A stretch of 64,000 bases of DNA from Paenibacillus jilunlii (GTDB lineage: Bacteria; Bacillota; Bacilli; Paenibacillales; Paenibacillaceae). The stretch lies in the NCBI RefSeq assembly GCF_900102965.1, contig NZ_FNGM01000010.1, positions 1-64,000 of the forward strand, read 5' to 3'. Numbering within the stretch: the stretch's first letter is position 1; each line of letters begins with the position of its first letter. Of the stretch, positions 17,564 through 25,873 are shown one piece after another. Made by a program: the position numbers and the translations under genes. The notes beneath the pieces are model-generated. The model saw only the letters and a list, made by a program, of their open reading frames with translations. It searched no databases and was not told the origin of the DNA.

Positions 17564-19165
17564 ATGAAAAGAGTAAAACTGCTGTCCACACTCGCCGCTT
17601 TTTCAATCCTGCTGGCAGGCTGCGCAAGCAGCGCCAATCCACAGACGCCTGCTGCCACTTCGGCTGCTGAGGGCACCGCAGCACCGGCTGCAGCAGCCAA
17701 GCCTTTTCTGACGGTTGCTTATTCCGAAGGCGGTACGACGCTCGATCCGGCGGAAGCCAACGATTTGACCTCGGATACCCTGGTGCTGGCGGCATACGAC
17801 CAGCTTGTCACCTACGGCATCAAGTCCGACAATGGAGCGAATATCGCCAACACCGAAGACATTAAGCCCATGCTTGCCGAGAGCTGGGAAGTGTCCGGCG
17901 ACAATACCGTCTATACCTTTAAGCTGAAGCCCGGCGTGAAATTCCAGAGCGGCAATCCGGTGGATGCGGCAGCGGTAGTGTATTCCTTGGAACGTGTGGC
18001 GAAGTCCAGCTCCGGCAGTTTTCTCTACGGTATGGCAGCCATCAAAACCGTAACCGCCAAAGATGACTCCACCGTTGAAATCGCCCTGACGAATGCCAAT
18101 CATAATTTCCTGCAGATTCTGGCGATGTACACCTTCTCGATTGTGGACAAGAAGACGGTTGAAGCTGAAGGGCCCGACTATCTCAAGACGAATGCGGCCG
18201 GCTCCGGTCCGTTCACGCTTGAGAAATGGGACCCGGCCACCGAGGCAGTCTTTACACCGAACGAAGACTACTGGCAGGGTGCGCCGAAGCTCGGCAAGGT
18301 GACGATGAAGTTCACCAAGGAAGCATCCAACCGTGTGCTGCTGCTGAACAAAGGCGATGTCGACATGGCGATTGAGATTCCGCCGAAGGATGTGGATTCC
18401 TTAAAGAGCAACAGCAATCTGACTGTAGCCTCCAATGCGAGCAACCGCATTCTCTATTTTGCCATGAACAACAAAGTGAAGCCTTTTGGCAACGAAAAGG
18501 TCCGCCAGGCGATCAACTACGCGATTCCATATGACGAACTGCTGACGGGTGTAATGTACGGACAGGCCAAGCAGATGAAGAGTTCGGTGGCCAGCAATAC
18601 GCCGGGCTTCTCGGATGCAGGTTATGTCTATGAGCATAATCTGGACAAAGCGAAGGCACTGCTTAAGGAAGCTGGCTACGAAAAAGGCTTTACCTTTGAC
18701 TTCACGCTCGGCTCCGGCTTTGATGACTGGGAAGATGATGCTGTCCTGATTCAGGCAGAGCTGGCCAAAATCGGCGTCACAATGAACATCAACAAGCTGG
18801 CCCGGGCCCAGTTCCTGGAGCAGCAGAAAACGAAGAACCTGACCGCTTATATCTCCAAATGGACTTCTTTTGTCAACGATCCGGGCTATCACCTAGGCTT
18901 CTTGATGTACGGCAAAGGCTCTTCCAACTACAACAACTACCAGAATGCTGAAGTAGACAAGCTGTGGGAGCAGGCCAATACCGAGACTGATGCCGCCAAA
19001 CGCGCAGAGCTGTACAAGCAGGCTCAGGAGATCATTACAACGGAAGCACCATGGGCTTACCTGTATGAGTACAACCGCATTGTCGGCATGAGCAACAAAA
19101 TCAGCGGCTACGCGTTCTACCCGGATGAAGTTATCCGCTTCTACCCGTTGTCGGTTCAGGAATAG
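17564..19165 (+). CDS. dppA: Peptide ABC transporter substrate-binding lipoprotein
   Basis: A 533-residue solute-binding protein of family 5 (DppA/OppA type). It has a lipoprotein signal (KRVKLLSTLAAFSILLAGC) whose lipobox LAGC places the lipidated cysteine near residue 20, then an Ala/Pro linker and the mature fold with YSEGGTTLDPAEANDL, LAESWEVSGDNTVYTFKLKPGVKF and NRVLLLNKGDVDMAI. GGGAGG 8 nt before the ATG at 17564 favours it over the adjacent TTG. It sits between the permeases and an M20 deacylase, so the imported ligand is probably the M20 substrate. Confidence 0.93.
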   Translation: MKRVKLLSTLAAFSILLAGCASSANPQTPAATSAAEGTAAPAAAAKPFLTVAYSEGGTTLDPAEANDLTSDTLVLAAYDQLVTYGIKSDNGANIANTEDIKPMLAESWEVSGDNTVYTFKLKPGVKFQSGNPVDAAAVVYSLERVAKSSSGSFLYGMAAIKTVTAKDDSTVEIALTNANHNFLQILAMYTFSIVDKKTVEAEGPDYLKTNAAGSGPFTLEKWDPATEAVFTPNEDYWQGAPKLGKVTMKFTKEASNRVLLLNKGDVDMAIEIPPKDVDSLKSNSNLTVASNASNRILYFAMNNKVKPFGNEKVRQAINYAIPYDELLTGVMYGQAKQMKSSVASNTPGFSDAGYVYEHNLDKAKALLKEAGYEKGFTFDFTLGSGFDDWEDDAVLIQAELAKIGVTMNINKLARAQFLEQQKTKNLTAYISKWTSFVNDPGYHLGFLMYGKGSSNYNNYQNAEVDKLWEQANTETDAAKRAELYKQAQEIITTEAPWAYLYEYNRIVGMSNKISGYAFYPDEVIRFYPLSVQE

Positions 19166-19253
19166 CAAATTTTTGTGAACAAGGAGCGGACGGGCTTTCG
19201 GGCTGCGGTCCCTCTTTTTCCAAATTACAGAGGACATAAAGGAGATAGAACCC

Positions 19254-20537
19254 ATGACAGACTGGAAAAACAAGGTGCTGAGCGCGATCGATGCAGAGCA
19301 GAAGCAATTGCTGGAGCTGTGTTCACAGCTGATCCGTTTTCCCTCTGAGAATCCTCCGGGCGACTCGCGGGACATCAGCAGCTTTATAATGGAGTATCTG
19401 AAGCAGGCAGGAATTGATACAGAGGTGCATCCGGCCACTGAAACGATGCTGAACCTCGTCTCTACGTTGAAAACGGGGGCTGCGGAGCCTTCGGATAAAA
19501 AACTGATCTTTTGCGGACATACGGATGTGGTTCCCGCCGGTGACCGGTCGCGCTGGGATTTCGATCCGTTCTGCGGCGACATCGTGGATGGCTATATGCT
19601 GGGAAGAGGCGCTTCGGATATGAAAGCCGGATTGGCCGGGCTGATCTTCGCCATGGGACTGCTGTCCAGACTGGGCGTTCCGCTGCGCGGCGATCTGGCG
19701 CTGCTGGTAGTGCCGGATGAAGAAACCGGCGGACACCTGGGTGTGCCGTGGGTGCTTGAGCGCGAACTGGTTACAGGAACAGCTGCCGTCATTGCCGAGC
19801 CTTCCGGACCGCTGAATCCGACGATTGGGCAAAAGGGCAGCTGCTGGTTCGAATTCACAGTGGAAGGTACGCCGGGACATGGCAGTCTGGCTCCGGTTGT
19901 GGGCGACAGCGCGATTGTCAAAGCGGCCAAGGGGATTGAAGCGCTGCAGCGTCTATGGGACATTAAGCCGGATATTCCGGAGGAGGTCCAGGAGATCATC
20001 CGCATCTCCCAGGATTATGTGAAGGAACGTGAACAGGACGGCTCCATCGCTTACCAGGTGTTCGATCATGTGACGGTCAACATCGGAACGATTCAGGGCG
20101 GGACGAAAGTAAATGTGGTGGCTGACCGGTGTACGGTGCAGGTAGATTCACGGGTTCCTTTTGGCGTAGATTACCGCGATGTGCTGGACCGTGCGCGTTC
20201 ACTGCTGCTTGAAGCGGGCATTGAGTCCGAGGTCAAGGGCTTCGGCTTCCAGGGCAATGCCAACTGGACTTCTACGGAAGAGCCGATTGTCAGCGATCTG
20301 GTGGAGAGCATTTGCGAAGTGAGCGGCGAAGAAGCCTACGGAGTACTGCAATGGGCCTCCAGCGATGCCCGCCATTTCCGGACCCATCAGATTCCGGTGC
20401 TGCAATACGGCCCGGCTGAGCTGTCCACCATTCATAACTTCAATGAAAAAGCACCGGTCTGGCAGATCATCCAGTGCGCCAAAGTATATGCGTTGACCGC
20501 CCTGAAGTATCTTGGAGTTGAAGAGAGCGGAAAGTAA
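19254..20537 (+). CDS. M20 family metallopeptidase (ArgE/DapE-like deacylase)
   Basis: A 427-residue di-zinc hydrolase. FCGHTDVVPAG places His89 and Asp91 as the first metal ligand and its partner; GRGASDMKAG supplies the bridging Asp, PDEETGG the catalytic and ligand Glu pair, and a late HNFNEKAP the final His. A dimerisation domain lies between. The family hydrolyses N-acyl amino acids, succinyl-diaminopimelate or dipeptides; the exact substrate is not readable. AAAGGAG lies 9 nt before the ATG. Position inside the peptide transport operon suggests it cleaves the imported compound. Confidence 0.9.
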   Translation: MTDWKNKVLSAIDAEQKQLLELCSQLIRFPSENPPGDSRDISSFIMEYLKQAGIDTEVHPATETMLNLVSTLKTGAAEPSDKKLIFCGHTDVVPAGDRSRWDFDPFCGDIVDGYMLGRGASDMKAGLAGLIFAMGLLSRLGVPLRGDLALLVVPDEETGGHLGVPWVLERELVTGTAAVIAEPSGPLNPTIGQKGSCWFEFTVEGTPGHGSLAPVVGDSAIVKAAKGIEALQRLWDIKPDIPEEVQEIIRISQDYVKEREQDGSIAYQVFDHVTVNIGTIQGGTKVNVVADRCTVQVDSRVPFGVDYRDVLDRARSLLLEAGIESEVKGFGFQGNANWTSTEEPIVSDLVESICEVSGEEAYGVLQWASSDARHFRTHQIPVLQYGPAELSTIHNFNEKAPVWQIIQCAKVYALTALKYLGVEESGK

Positions 20538-20666
20538 AGCGGGACGTGAAATTTTAACTGACAGACTGAAGAGAGTAAAAAGTGATCCGGAACGAAGTTT
20601 ACTGACAAATTTTACGTTGAAAGTCAGAGTAGAATTGATGCTACGATAAGAATGATAAGGGATTTG

Positions 20667-20935
20667 TGTACCTGCTTGCACTTTGTGCAATAGAAGAAGA
20701 GACTCGTATAGATGATTGCACTCTGTGCAAGAGAAGAAGAGACTCGTGTGGATGATTGTACTTTGTGCAAGAGAAGAAGAGACTCGTGTGGATGATTGTA
20801 CTTTGTGCAAGAGAAGAAGAGACTCGTATGGATGATTGTACTTTGTGCAAGAGAAGAAGAGACTCGTGTGGATGATTGTACTTTGTGCAAGAGAAGAAGA
20901 GACTCGTATGGATGATTGCACTTTGTGCAATAAAA
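20667..20935 (+). repeat. 40-bp tandem repeat with palindromic core, 6 units plus an end copy
   Basis: Units begin at 20681, 20721, 20761, 20801, 20841 and 20881, exactly 40 bp apart, with a seventh core at 20921. Each has CTTTGTGCAA (CTCTGTGCAA at 20721), AGAGAAGAAGAGACTCGT and GGATGATTG. The first and last cores are the perfect palindrome TTGCAC-TTT-GTGCAA. Four inner copies read TTGTAC on the left arm, which still pairs as G-U wobble in a plus-strand transcript. The array separates the M20 gene from the transporter ATPase genes. Confidence 0.92.
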
Positions 20936-20949
20936 GGTTCGTTATTCTG

Positions 20950-21112
20950 GGTGAGATCGCCATATGCTGTATTTCGTGCAATAGAATTTTCGATTTATAG
21001 AGAAATACGCATTTTTCGCTTCATTCTGTTGTACAGCGTGCAATAGAATCAGTTTTTCCGGCTAAATGGGGGGCATCTGCTGTAGAAAATACAATAGACT
21101 TCCATGCCCGGC
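20950..21112 (+). repeat. Dispersed GTGCAATAGA composite repeat, copy 2
   Basis: Sub-repeats at about 20966 (CTGTATTTCGTGCAATAGAA), 21027 (CTGTTGTACAGCGTGCAATA) and 21078 (CTGCTGTAGAAAATACAATA) appear in the same order and orientation as in the other three loci. The remainder of the gap to 21322 holds no supported gene. Confidence 0.75.
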
Positions 21113-21322
21113 CCCTGCGGCACCCCAGAGAATGCAATTTTAAACGTGAGAATGAATTTGCAGGATAGAATGTGTCTTGACCCAAATTTGTATGGGATCT
21201 GGCCTGGTGCAAAATGGGAATCGGGACCTTAGATCTGGACCTTAGGTGCTGAATGGTTGAATTTTCGAGATAGACCTGCTCTAATACAGACTAATATAAA
21301 TCTAACGCCGGGAGGGATACAG

Positions 21323-22300
21323 ATGACAGAACTGCTTGAAGTCTCCGGGCTGTGCACCGAATTCACAACGGCCGCGGGAACCATCCGTGCGGTTGACGGC
21401 ATCAGCTTGTCCGTGCGCAAAGGGGAGACGCTGGGTATCGTCGGCGAATCCGGCTGCGGCAAAAGCATTACCTCGCTGTCGATCATGCAGCTGCTGCCGA
21501 AGCGGATCAGCCGGATTGCCGCCGGGCAGATCCGTTTTGAAGGCAGGGATATGCTGGAGATGCCGGTGAAGGAAGTGCGGGGTATCCGGGGCAACCGGAT
21601 TGCGATGATTTTTCAGGAACCGATGACCTCGCTAAATCCGGTGTTCAAGATTGGCCGGCAGATTTCTGAATCCGCCCGGTTTCATCTGAAGCTGAGCAAG
21701 AAGGAAGCGGACGAGCGTGCGGTTGAAATGCTGCGCAAGGTCGGAATTCCCCGTCCGGAAAAAATTGCCCAGCAGTATGCCCACCAGTTATCCGGCGGGA
21801 TGCGCCAGCGCGTCATGATCGCCATGGCGATGGTCTGCAGCCCGCAGCTGCTGATCGCCGATGAACCGACGACGGCCCTGGACGTGACGATCCAGGCGCA
21901 AATTCTCGATCTGATGCGCGAGCTGCAGCAGACTGAAGGCATGTCCATTCTGATGATTACCCATGATCTGGGCGTCGTGGCTGAAATGTGCGACCGGGTC
22001 GTGATCATGTACGCCGGGCAGATTGTCGAGGAGGCGGATGTGGCGACGCTCTTTAATAAGCCGCTGCATCCTTACACACAAGGTCTGCTGGCTTCGCTGC
22101 CCCAGCTTGCCGGGGAGAATGACCGTTTGACCTCGATCCCGGGGCAGGTCCCGAATCCGGCCAATCTGCCATCCGGCTGCCGGTTTGCACCGCGCTGCCC
22201 GGCGGCGGTTGACCGCTGCTGGGCAGAACGCCCGGAGCTGCTTGAAATCCGGCCAGGACACAGCTGCCGCTGTCTGCTGCAGCAGGAGGAGGTATCATGA
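21323..22300 (+). CDS. dppD: Peptide ABC transporter ATP-binding protein (DppD type)
   Basis: A 325-residue ATPase with Walker A GESGCGKS near residue 43, signature LSGGMRQR, Walker B LLIADEPTTALD and the switch His (ITHDLGV). The C-terminal oligopeptide/dipeptide extension with clustered cysteines (SGCRFAPRCP) is the usual DppD/OppD tail and may hold an Fe-S cluster. GGAGGG precedes the ATG at 21323; the frame is open to 21257 but without a ribosome binding site. It overlaps the next gene by 4 bp and completes the transporter begun at 15.5 kb, separated from it by repeat DNA. Confidence 0.92.
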   Translation: MTELLEVSGLCTEFTTAAGTIRAVDGISLSVRKGETLGIVGESGCGKSITSLSIMQLLPKRISRIAAGQIRFEGRDMLEMPVKEVRGIRGNRIAMIFQEPMTSLNPVFKIGRQISESARFHLKLSKKEADERAVEMLRKVGIPRPEKIAQQYAHQLSGGMRQRVMIAMAMVCSPQLLIADEPTTALDVTIQAQILDLMRELQQTEGMSILMITHDLGVVAEMCDRVVIMYAGQIVEEADVATLFNKPLHPYTQGLLASLPQLAGENDRLTSIPGQVPNPANLPSGCRFAPRCPAAVDRCWAERPELLEIRPGHSCRCLLQQEEVS

Positions 22301-23259
22301 GCGCCATTCTGGAAGTCCGCAATTTGAAGAAGCATTATCCGATCCGCAAAGGCTTTTTCGCCAAGCAGGTGGGGGCTGTAAAAGCGGTGGATGGCATCAC
22401 CCTCTCCGTCGAGAAGGGTGAAACCCTTGCTGTCGTTGGCGAATCCGGCTGCGGCAAATCCACCACGGGCCGGGCCATTCTGCGGCTGATTGAGCCGACC
22501 GATGGTGAGATTCTGTTCGACGGCACAGATGTCCGCAGCCTGGACACCGAGCAGCTGCGGCGGTTCCGCACCGATATGCAGATGGTGTTCCAAGACCCAT
22601 ATGCTTCGCTGGACCCGCGCTGGACCGTTCAGCGCATCCTGGAGGAGCCGCTGCGGACGCATGCAGCGGCTAAGAACAGCGAGCTGAAAAGCCGTGTTGA
22701 GGAGCTGATGCAAGTCGTGGGTCTAACGCCTTATCAGGCCCACCGCTTCCCGCATGAGTTCTCAGGCGGCCAGCGGCAGCGGATCGGCATTGCCCGCGCG
22801 CTGGCGCTGAATCCGAAGTTCATCGTCTGCGATGAACCGGTCTCCGCGCTGGATGTATCGATTCAGGCACAGGTACTCAATCTGATGCAGGATCTGCAGG
22901 AGCAGTACGGTTTGACCTACATGTTCATCTCCCATGACCTCTCGGTCGTGAAATTTATCAGCGACCGGGTGGCGGTGATGTATCTGGGCCGCATCGTAGA
23001 GCTTGCTCCGACCAAAGAGCTGTTCGCGAAGCCGCTGCATCCGTACACGCAGGCGCTGATGTCCGCCGTGCCGGTGCCGAATCCGGGACTCAAAAAGTCG
23101 CGGATTGTACTGACCGGCGACGTGCCGAACCCGGAGACACCGCCTTCCGGCTGTGCTTTTCATCCCCGCTGCCCCTTCGCCATGGACAAATGCCGCAAGG
23201 ACGAGCCGGTGCTGCGCCAGCTGGACTCGGGACATCAGGTATCCTGCCATTTGTATTAG
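22297..23259 (+). CDS. dppF: Peptide ABC transporter ATP-binding protein (DppF type)
   Basis: A 320-residue second ATPase starting at ATGA overlapped with the previous stop. It has Walker A GESGCGKST, the family-typical Q-loop region QMVFQDPYASLDPRW, signature FSGGQRQRIG, Walker B FIVCDEPVSALD and a C-terminal cysteine cluster (SGCAFHPRCP). It pairs with the DppD-type subunit to form the heterodimeric motor. A hairpin with GGGCCACCC and GGGTGGCTC follows within 50 bp, then the palindrome array. Confidence 0.92.
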   Translation: MSAILEVRNLKKHYPIRKGFFAKQVGAVKAVDGITLSVEKGETLAVVGESGCGKSTTGRAILRLIEPTDGEILFDGTDVRSLDTEQLRRFRTDMQMVFQDPYASLDPRWTVQRILEEPLRTHAAAKNSELKSRVEELMQVVGLTPYQAHRFPHEFSGGQRQRIGIARALALNPKFIVCDEPVSALDVSIQAQVLNLMQDLQEQYGLTYMFISHDLSVVKFISDRVAVMYLGRIVELAPTKELFAKPLHPYTQALMSAVPVPNPGLKKSRIVLTGDVPNPETPPSGCAFHPRCPFAMDKCRKDEPVLRQLDSGHQVSCHLY

Positions 23260-23281
23260 CAGTGTGTTGAATGAATATGTC

Positions 23282-23309
23282 GGGCCACCCGGGGACGGGT
23301 GGCTCTTTG
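23282..23309 (+). terminator. Likely terminator after dppF
   Basis: GGGCCACCC and GGGTGGCTC form a 9-bp stem (one wobble) with a short loop, followed by only three T. Confidence 0.5.
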
Positions 23310-23332
23310 GATTGAACGGCGCCGGGGCGGAA

Positions 23333-23968
23333 ATCAAAGGTAAAAATACCTTTGATCTGCGCCGCAGAGGTGCCGGAGCCGAAATCAAAGGTAAAAATAC
23401 CTTTGATCTGCGCCGCAGGGGCGCCGGGGCGGAAATCAAAGGTAAAAATACCTTTGATATGCACCGCAGGGCGCCGGGGCGGAAATCAAAGGTAAAAATA
23501 CCTTTGATCTGCGCCGCAGAGGTGCCGGAGCCGAAATCAAAGGTAAAAATACCTTTGATCTGCGCCGCAGAGGCGCCGGAGCCAAAATCAAAGGTAAAAA
23601 TACCTTTGATCTGCGCCGCAGGGGCGCCGGGGCCAAAATCAAAGGTAAAAATACCTTTGATCTGCACCGTAGGGGCGCCGGGGCGGAAATCAAAGGTAAA
23701 AATACCTTTGATATGCGCCGCAGGGGCGCCGGAGCCAAAATCAAAGGTAAAAATACCTTTGATCTGCACCGCAGGGGCGCCTGGTCGGAAATCAAAGGTA
23801 AAAATACCTTTGATCTGCGCCGCAGAGGCGCCAGGGATGAAATCAAAGGTAAAAATACCTTTGATCTGCGCCGCAGAGGCGCCGGGGCGGAAATCAAAGG
23901 TAAAAATACCTTTGATTTACCTTTCGCCGACGCGATGGGAGCGAATCAAAGGTGGAAGTACCTTTGAT
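23333..23968. repeat. Array of 12 perfect 24-bp palindromes in 51-bp units, plus one diverged copy
   Basis: Arms ATCAAAGGTA and TACCTTTGAT flank an AAAA loop. Copies start at 23333, 23384, 23435, 23485, 23536, 23587, 23638, 23689, 23740, 23791, 23842 and 23893; a diverged one (loop GGAAG) starts at 23945. Spacing is 51 bp, once 50. Between palindromes lies a GC-rich spacer CTGCGCCGCAGAGGCGCCGG with small variations, itself partly palindromic. Because 51 is 17 codons, long frames stay open on both strands, but the 50-bp unit shifts frame and no start signal fits. It is not CRISPR, since the spacers are also repeats. Confidence 0.95.
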
Positions 23969-24104
23969 TTCCCTGCACGGGGGCTTCCCGGTGGCAAGCC
24001 AAGTGGAAAAAGGGCACGTAAATTTCTCAAAAATCAAGAAATCGCGAGGGTTAGGTGGGCACTTAATTTAGCGCTATTCCTTTATCTGGGGCGAATTGGG
24101 GTGA

Positions 24105-24212
24105 ATTAGTGATACTTTTCCACTTAGCTCCCGAGTTACTTGATGCTCGATCAAATTAGTGATACTTTTTCCACTTAACCAGCTAACTTAACCAGCTAAC
24201 TTAACCAGCTAA
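24105..24212 (+). repeat. Two short direct-repeat families
   Basis: ATTAGTGATACTTTT plus CCACTTA occurs at 24105 and again at 24155. Directly after, the 13-bp unit AACCAGCTAACTT is repeated three times. No gene is visible from 23260 to 24612. Confidence 0.75.
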
Positions 24213-24273
24213 TGAAGCGCCAAGAAGGTACATAATTCACTTACACAACTTTTGGACACTACCCAGGACCCAA

Positions 24274-24297
24274 ATCCAAGGTCAAACGACCTTGGAT
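24274..24297. repeat. Covarying single copy of the 24-bp palindrome
   Basis: Left arm ATCCAAGGTC, loop AAAC, right arm GACCTTGGAT. Compared with the array consensus, two arm positions have changed and both partner bases changed to match, so perfect pairing is kept. This supports selection or copying of the paired form. Confidence 0.75.
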
Positions 24298-24540
24298 TTC
24301 CCCCGCACGGGCGCCAGGTTCCCCTTCGTCCCACACAACCCGCCGTTGTACCACACAGCTTACCCGCGGGACTTCCCGCAACTTGAAAAATTTAGTTCAA
24401 CGCTCCTATATAGACCATTTCGCAGGCCTATTTCTAATCCCTTCAAGAGAAACACACAGAAGAGGCTGTTTTGCAAACGGTCCTACCCCTGTTCCATCTG
24501 CGACTTCTGATTCAATTATGACAAAAAAGTAACTTTTGGT

Positions 24541-24569
24541 TTGAAATGAAAAGTAAACTCCCCTATAAT
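24541..24569 (+). promoter_or_regulatory. Sigma-A-type promoter for the acyltransferase gene
   Basis: TTGAAA (24541-24546), 17-bp spacer, TATAAT (24564-24569), about 44 bp upstream of the start codon. Confidence 0.7.
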
Positions 24570-24612
24570 TACAATAAATATAAAACTGAACTGGGAGGAG
24601 ATGGAAGGAAAA

Positions 24613-25653
24613 GTGAATAAACAACGTGAGCTGTGGATTGACGCAGCCAAGGGTTTCAGTATTATTTTTGTGGTCATGGGGCACTCCGGCGATGCGGCAG
24701 CCAACCATTATCTGTCCTGGTTCCGGATGCCATTGTTCTTTATGCTCAGCGGACTGGTCTTCAAACCGGTAGATTCCTGCCGGTACCTGGGCTGGGCGGC
24801 CAAACGGACCAAAGGTCTGATGACACCCTATGCAGCCTACGGAATGCTGATTGCCACTGTGCTGCTGCTCTTCAGCTTCAATCTAAGAGGTTTTGCCGAA
24901 AATATCGCCAGGCTGCTTTATGGGGGACTATCGCTGACCGGCCCATATGGTGTCTTCTGGTTCATCACCTGCCTCCTTTTTACCCAACTGCTGTTCGGAT
25001 TTATCGTCCGCTACTCAATGAGAACACAGCTCCTCCTGATCACCGCCGCTTATTCCCTATCCCACCTGATCTCCCTAACTTCACTCCACACCTTCAACCT
25101 TCCCTGGAACATCGACGTTTCTCTATTGGCTGTGACTTATTACGCTGTCGGCTATTATGGCAAAAAAGCGATTCCCGCGCTGATCCGCCACCGGATTACA
25201 CTGCTGCTGCTGCTGCCGCTGTGTGCAGGTGTTTTTGCTCTGGAGCGTACCGGAATGATCCACTATAGCCTGAATATGAAATACAAGGAATATGATGCTC
25301 TCTTGCTGGATCTCTGCATTCCGCTGCTGATTTCCCTGACCATTTGCGCCGCGGTGTACGGGTTGTCCAGGGTTCTTCCGCTGCAACGGCTGGGCAATTT
25401 GGGCCGCAATACGATCGCCATCATGTATCTGCATCTGCCGGTCAATTACGCGTTAAAATATCTGCTCGGCGCAGACTACGGCCTGGTGCCATTTACAGTA
25501 ACCGGTGTAGGTGTCCCGCTGCTCGCCGCAATGTGGATTAGCCGGTATCCGTTACTGTCCAGATGGTATCTCGGTCATAGCGGAGCCAGCCGCCCTGCCG
25601 TCAGCTATATTGAACGGTCCGCAGTTTCGCGCGGCTTCTCAGCCGGTGATTAA
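24613..25653 (+). CDS. Acyltransferase family 3 membrane protein
   Basis: A 346-residue integral membrane protein with about ten hydrophobic helices. The N-terminal RELWIDAAKGFSIIFVVMGHSG is the acyltransferase-3/fucose 4-O-acetylase start, with the active-site-type His in VMGHS. RMPLFFMLSG follows, and the conserved HLP segment YLHLPVNYAL lies near residue 278. These enzymes O-acetylate surface glycans, teichoic acid sugars or exopolysaccharide. GGAGG (24594-24598) is spaced well for the GTG at 24613; the ATG at 24601 is only 2 nt from it. It lies just before the dacF core block with no related neighbour. Confidence 0.85.
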   Translation: MNKQRELWIDAAKGFSIIFVVMGHSGDAAANHYLSWFRMPLFFMLSGLVFKPVDSCRYLGWAAKRTKGLMTPYAAYGMLIATVLLLFSFNLRGFAENIARLLYGGLSLTGPYGVFWFITCLLFTQLLFGFIVRYSMRTQLLLITAAYSLSHLISLTSLHTFNLPWNIDVSLLAVTYYAVGYYGKKAIPALIRHRITLLLLLPLCAGVFALERTGMIHYSLNMKYKEYDALLLDLCIPLLISLTICAAVYGLSRVLPLQRLGNLGRNTIAIMYLHLPVNYALKYLLGADYGLVPFTVTGVGVPLLAAMWISRYPLLSRWYLGHSGASRPAVSYIERSAVSRGFSAGD

Positions 25654-25873
25654 CTGCCGCGGCAAGTATGCAATAAACGGTCACATTTGTACCAGCACGC
25701 CGCCCCGCAAAATGAAGTGATCCGCCCCAGCACCATTAACTTTGGTATTTTGCCAGCAGAGTGAATGGGGTAAGGTACTTTTTACGCGTAAATGGAATAA
25801 TTTTCACCCTTTCTGACCAGACTGGAACACAGTACCTGTGAAATGAAGGTTAATGTTCAGGAGGGGAACCATT

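Noticed and set aside
20199..20981. Minus-strand open frame with repeated Ser-Leu-Ala-Gln-Ser peptides
   Set aside because: It lies over the 40-bp tandem array and the 3' part of the M20 gene; openness is a by-product of the repeat, and no start signal is present.
23333..23968. CRISPR array
   Set aside because: The repeated unit is regular, but the intervening segments are also repeats of one GC-rich sequence, the dyad is perfectly palindromic, and no cas gene is nearby.
23153..24109. Long open frame translating the palindrome array (plus strand, 318 codons; similar on minus strand)
   Set aside because: It starts inside dppF, has no ribosome binding site, shifts repeat phase at the 50-bp unit, and equal openness on both strands follows from 51-bp periodicity and palindromy.
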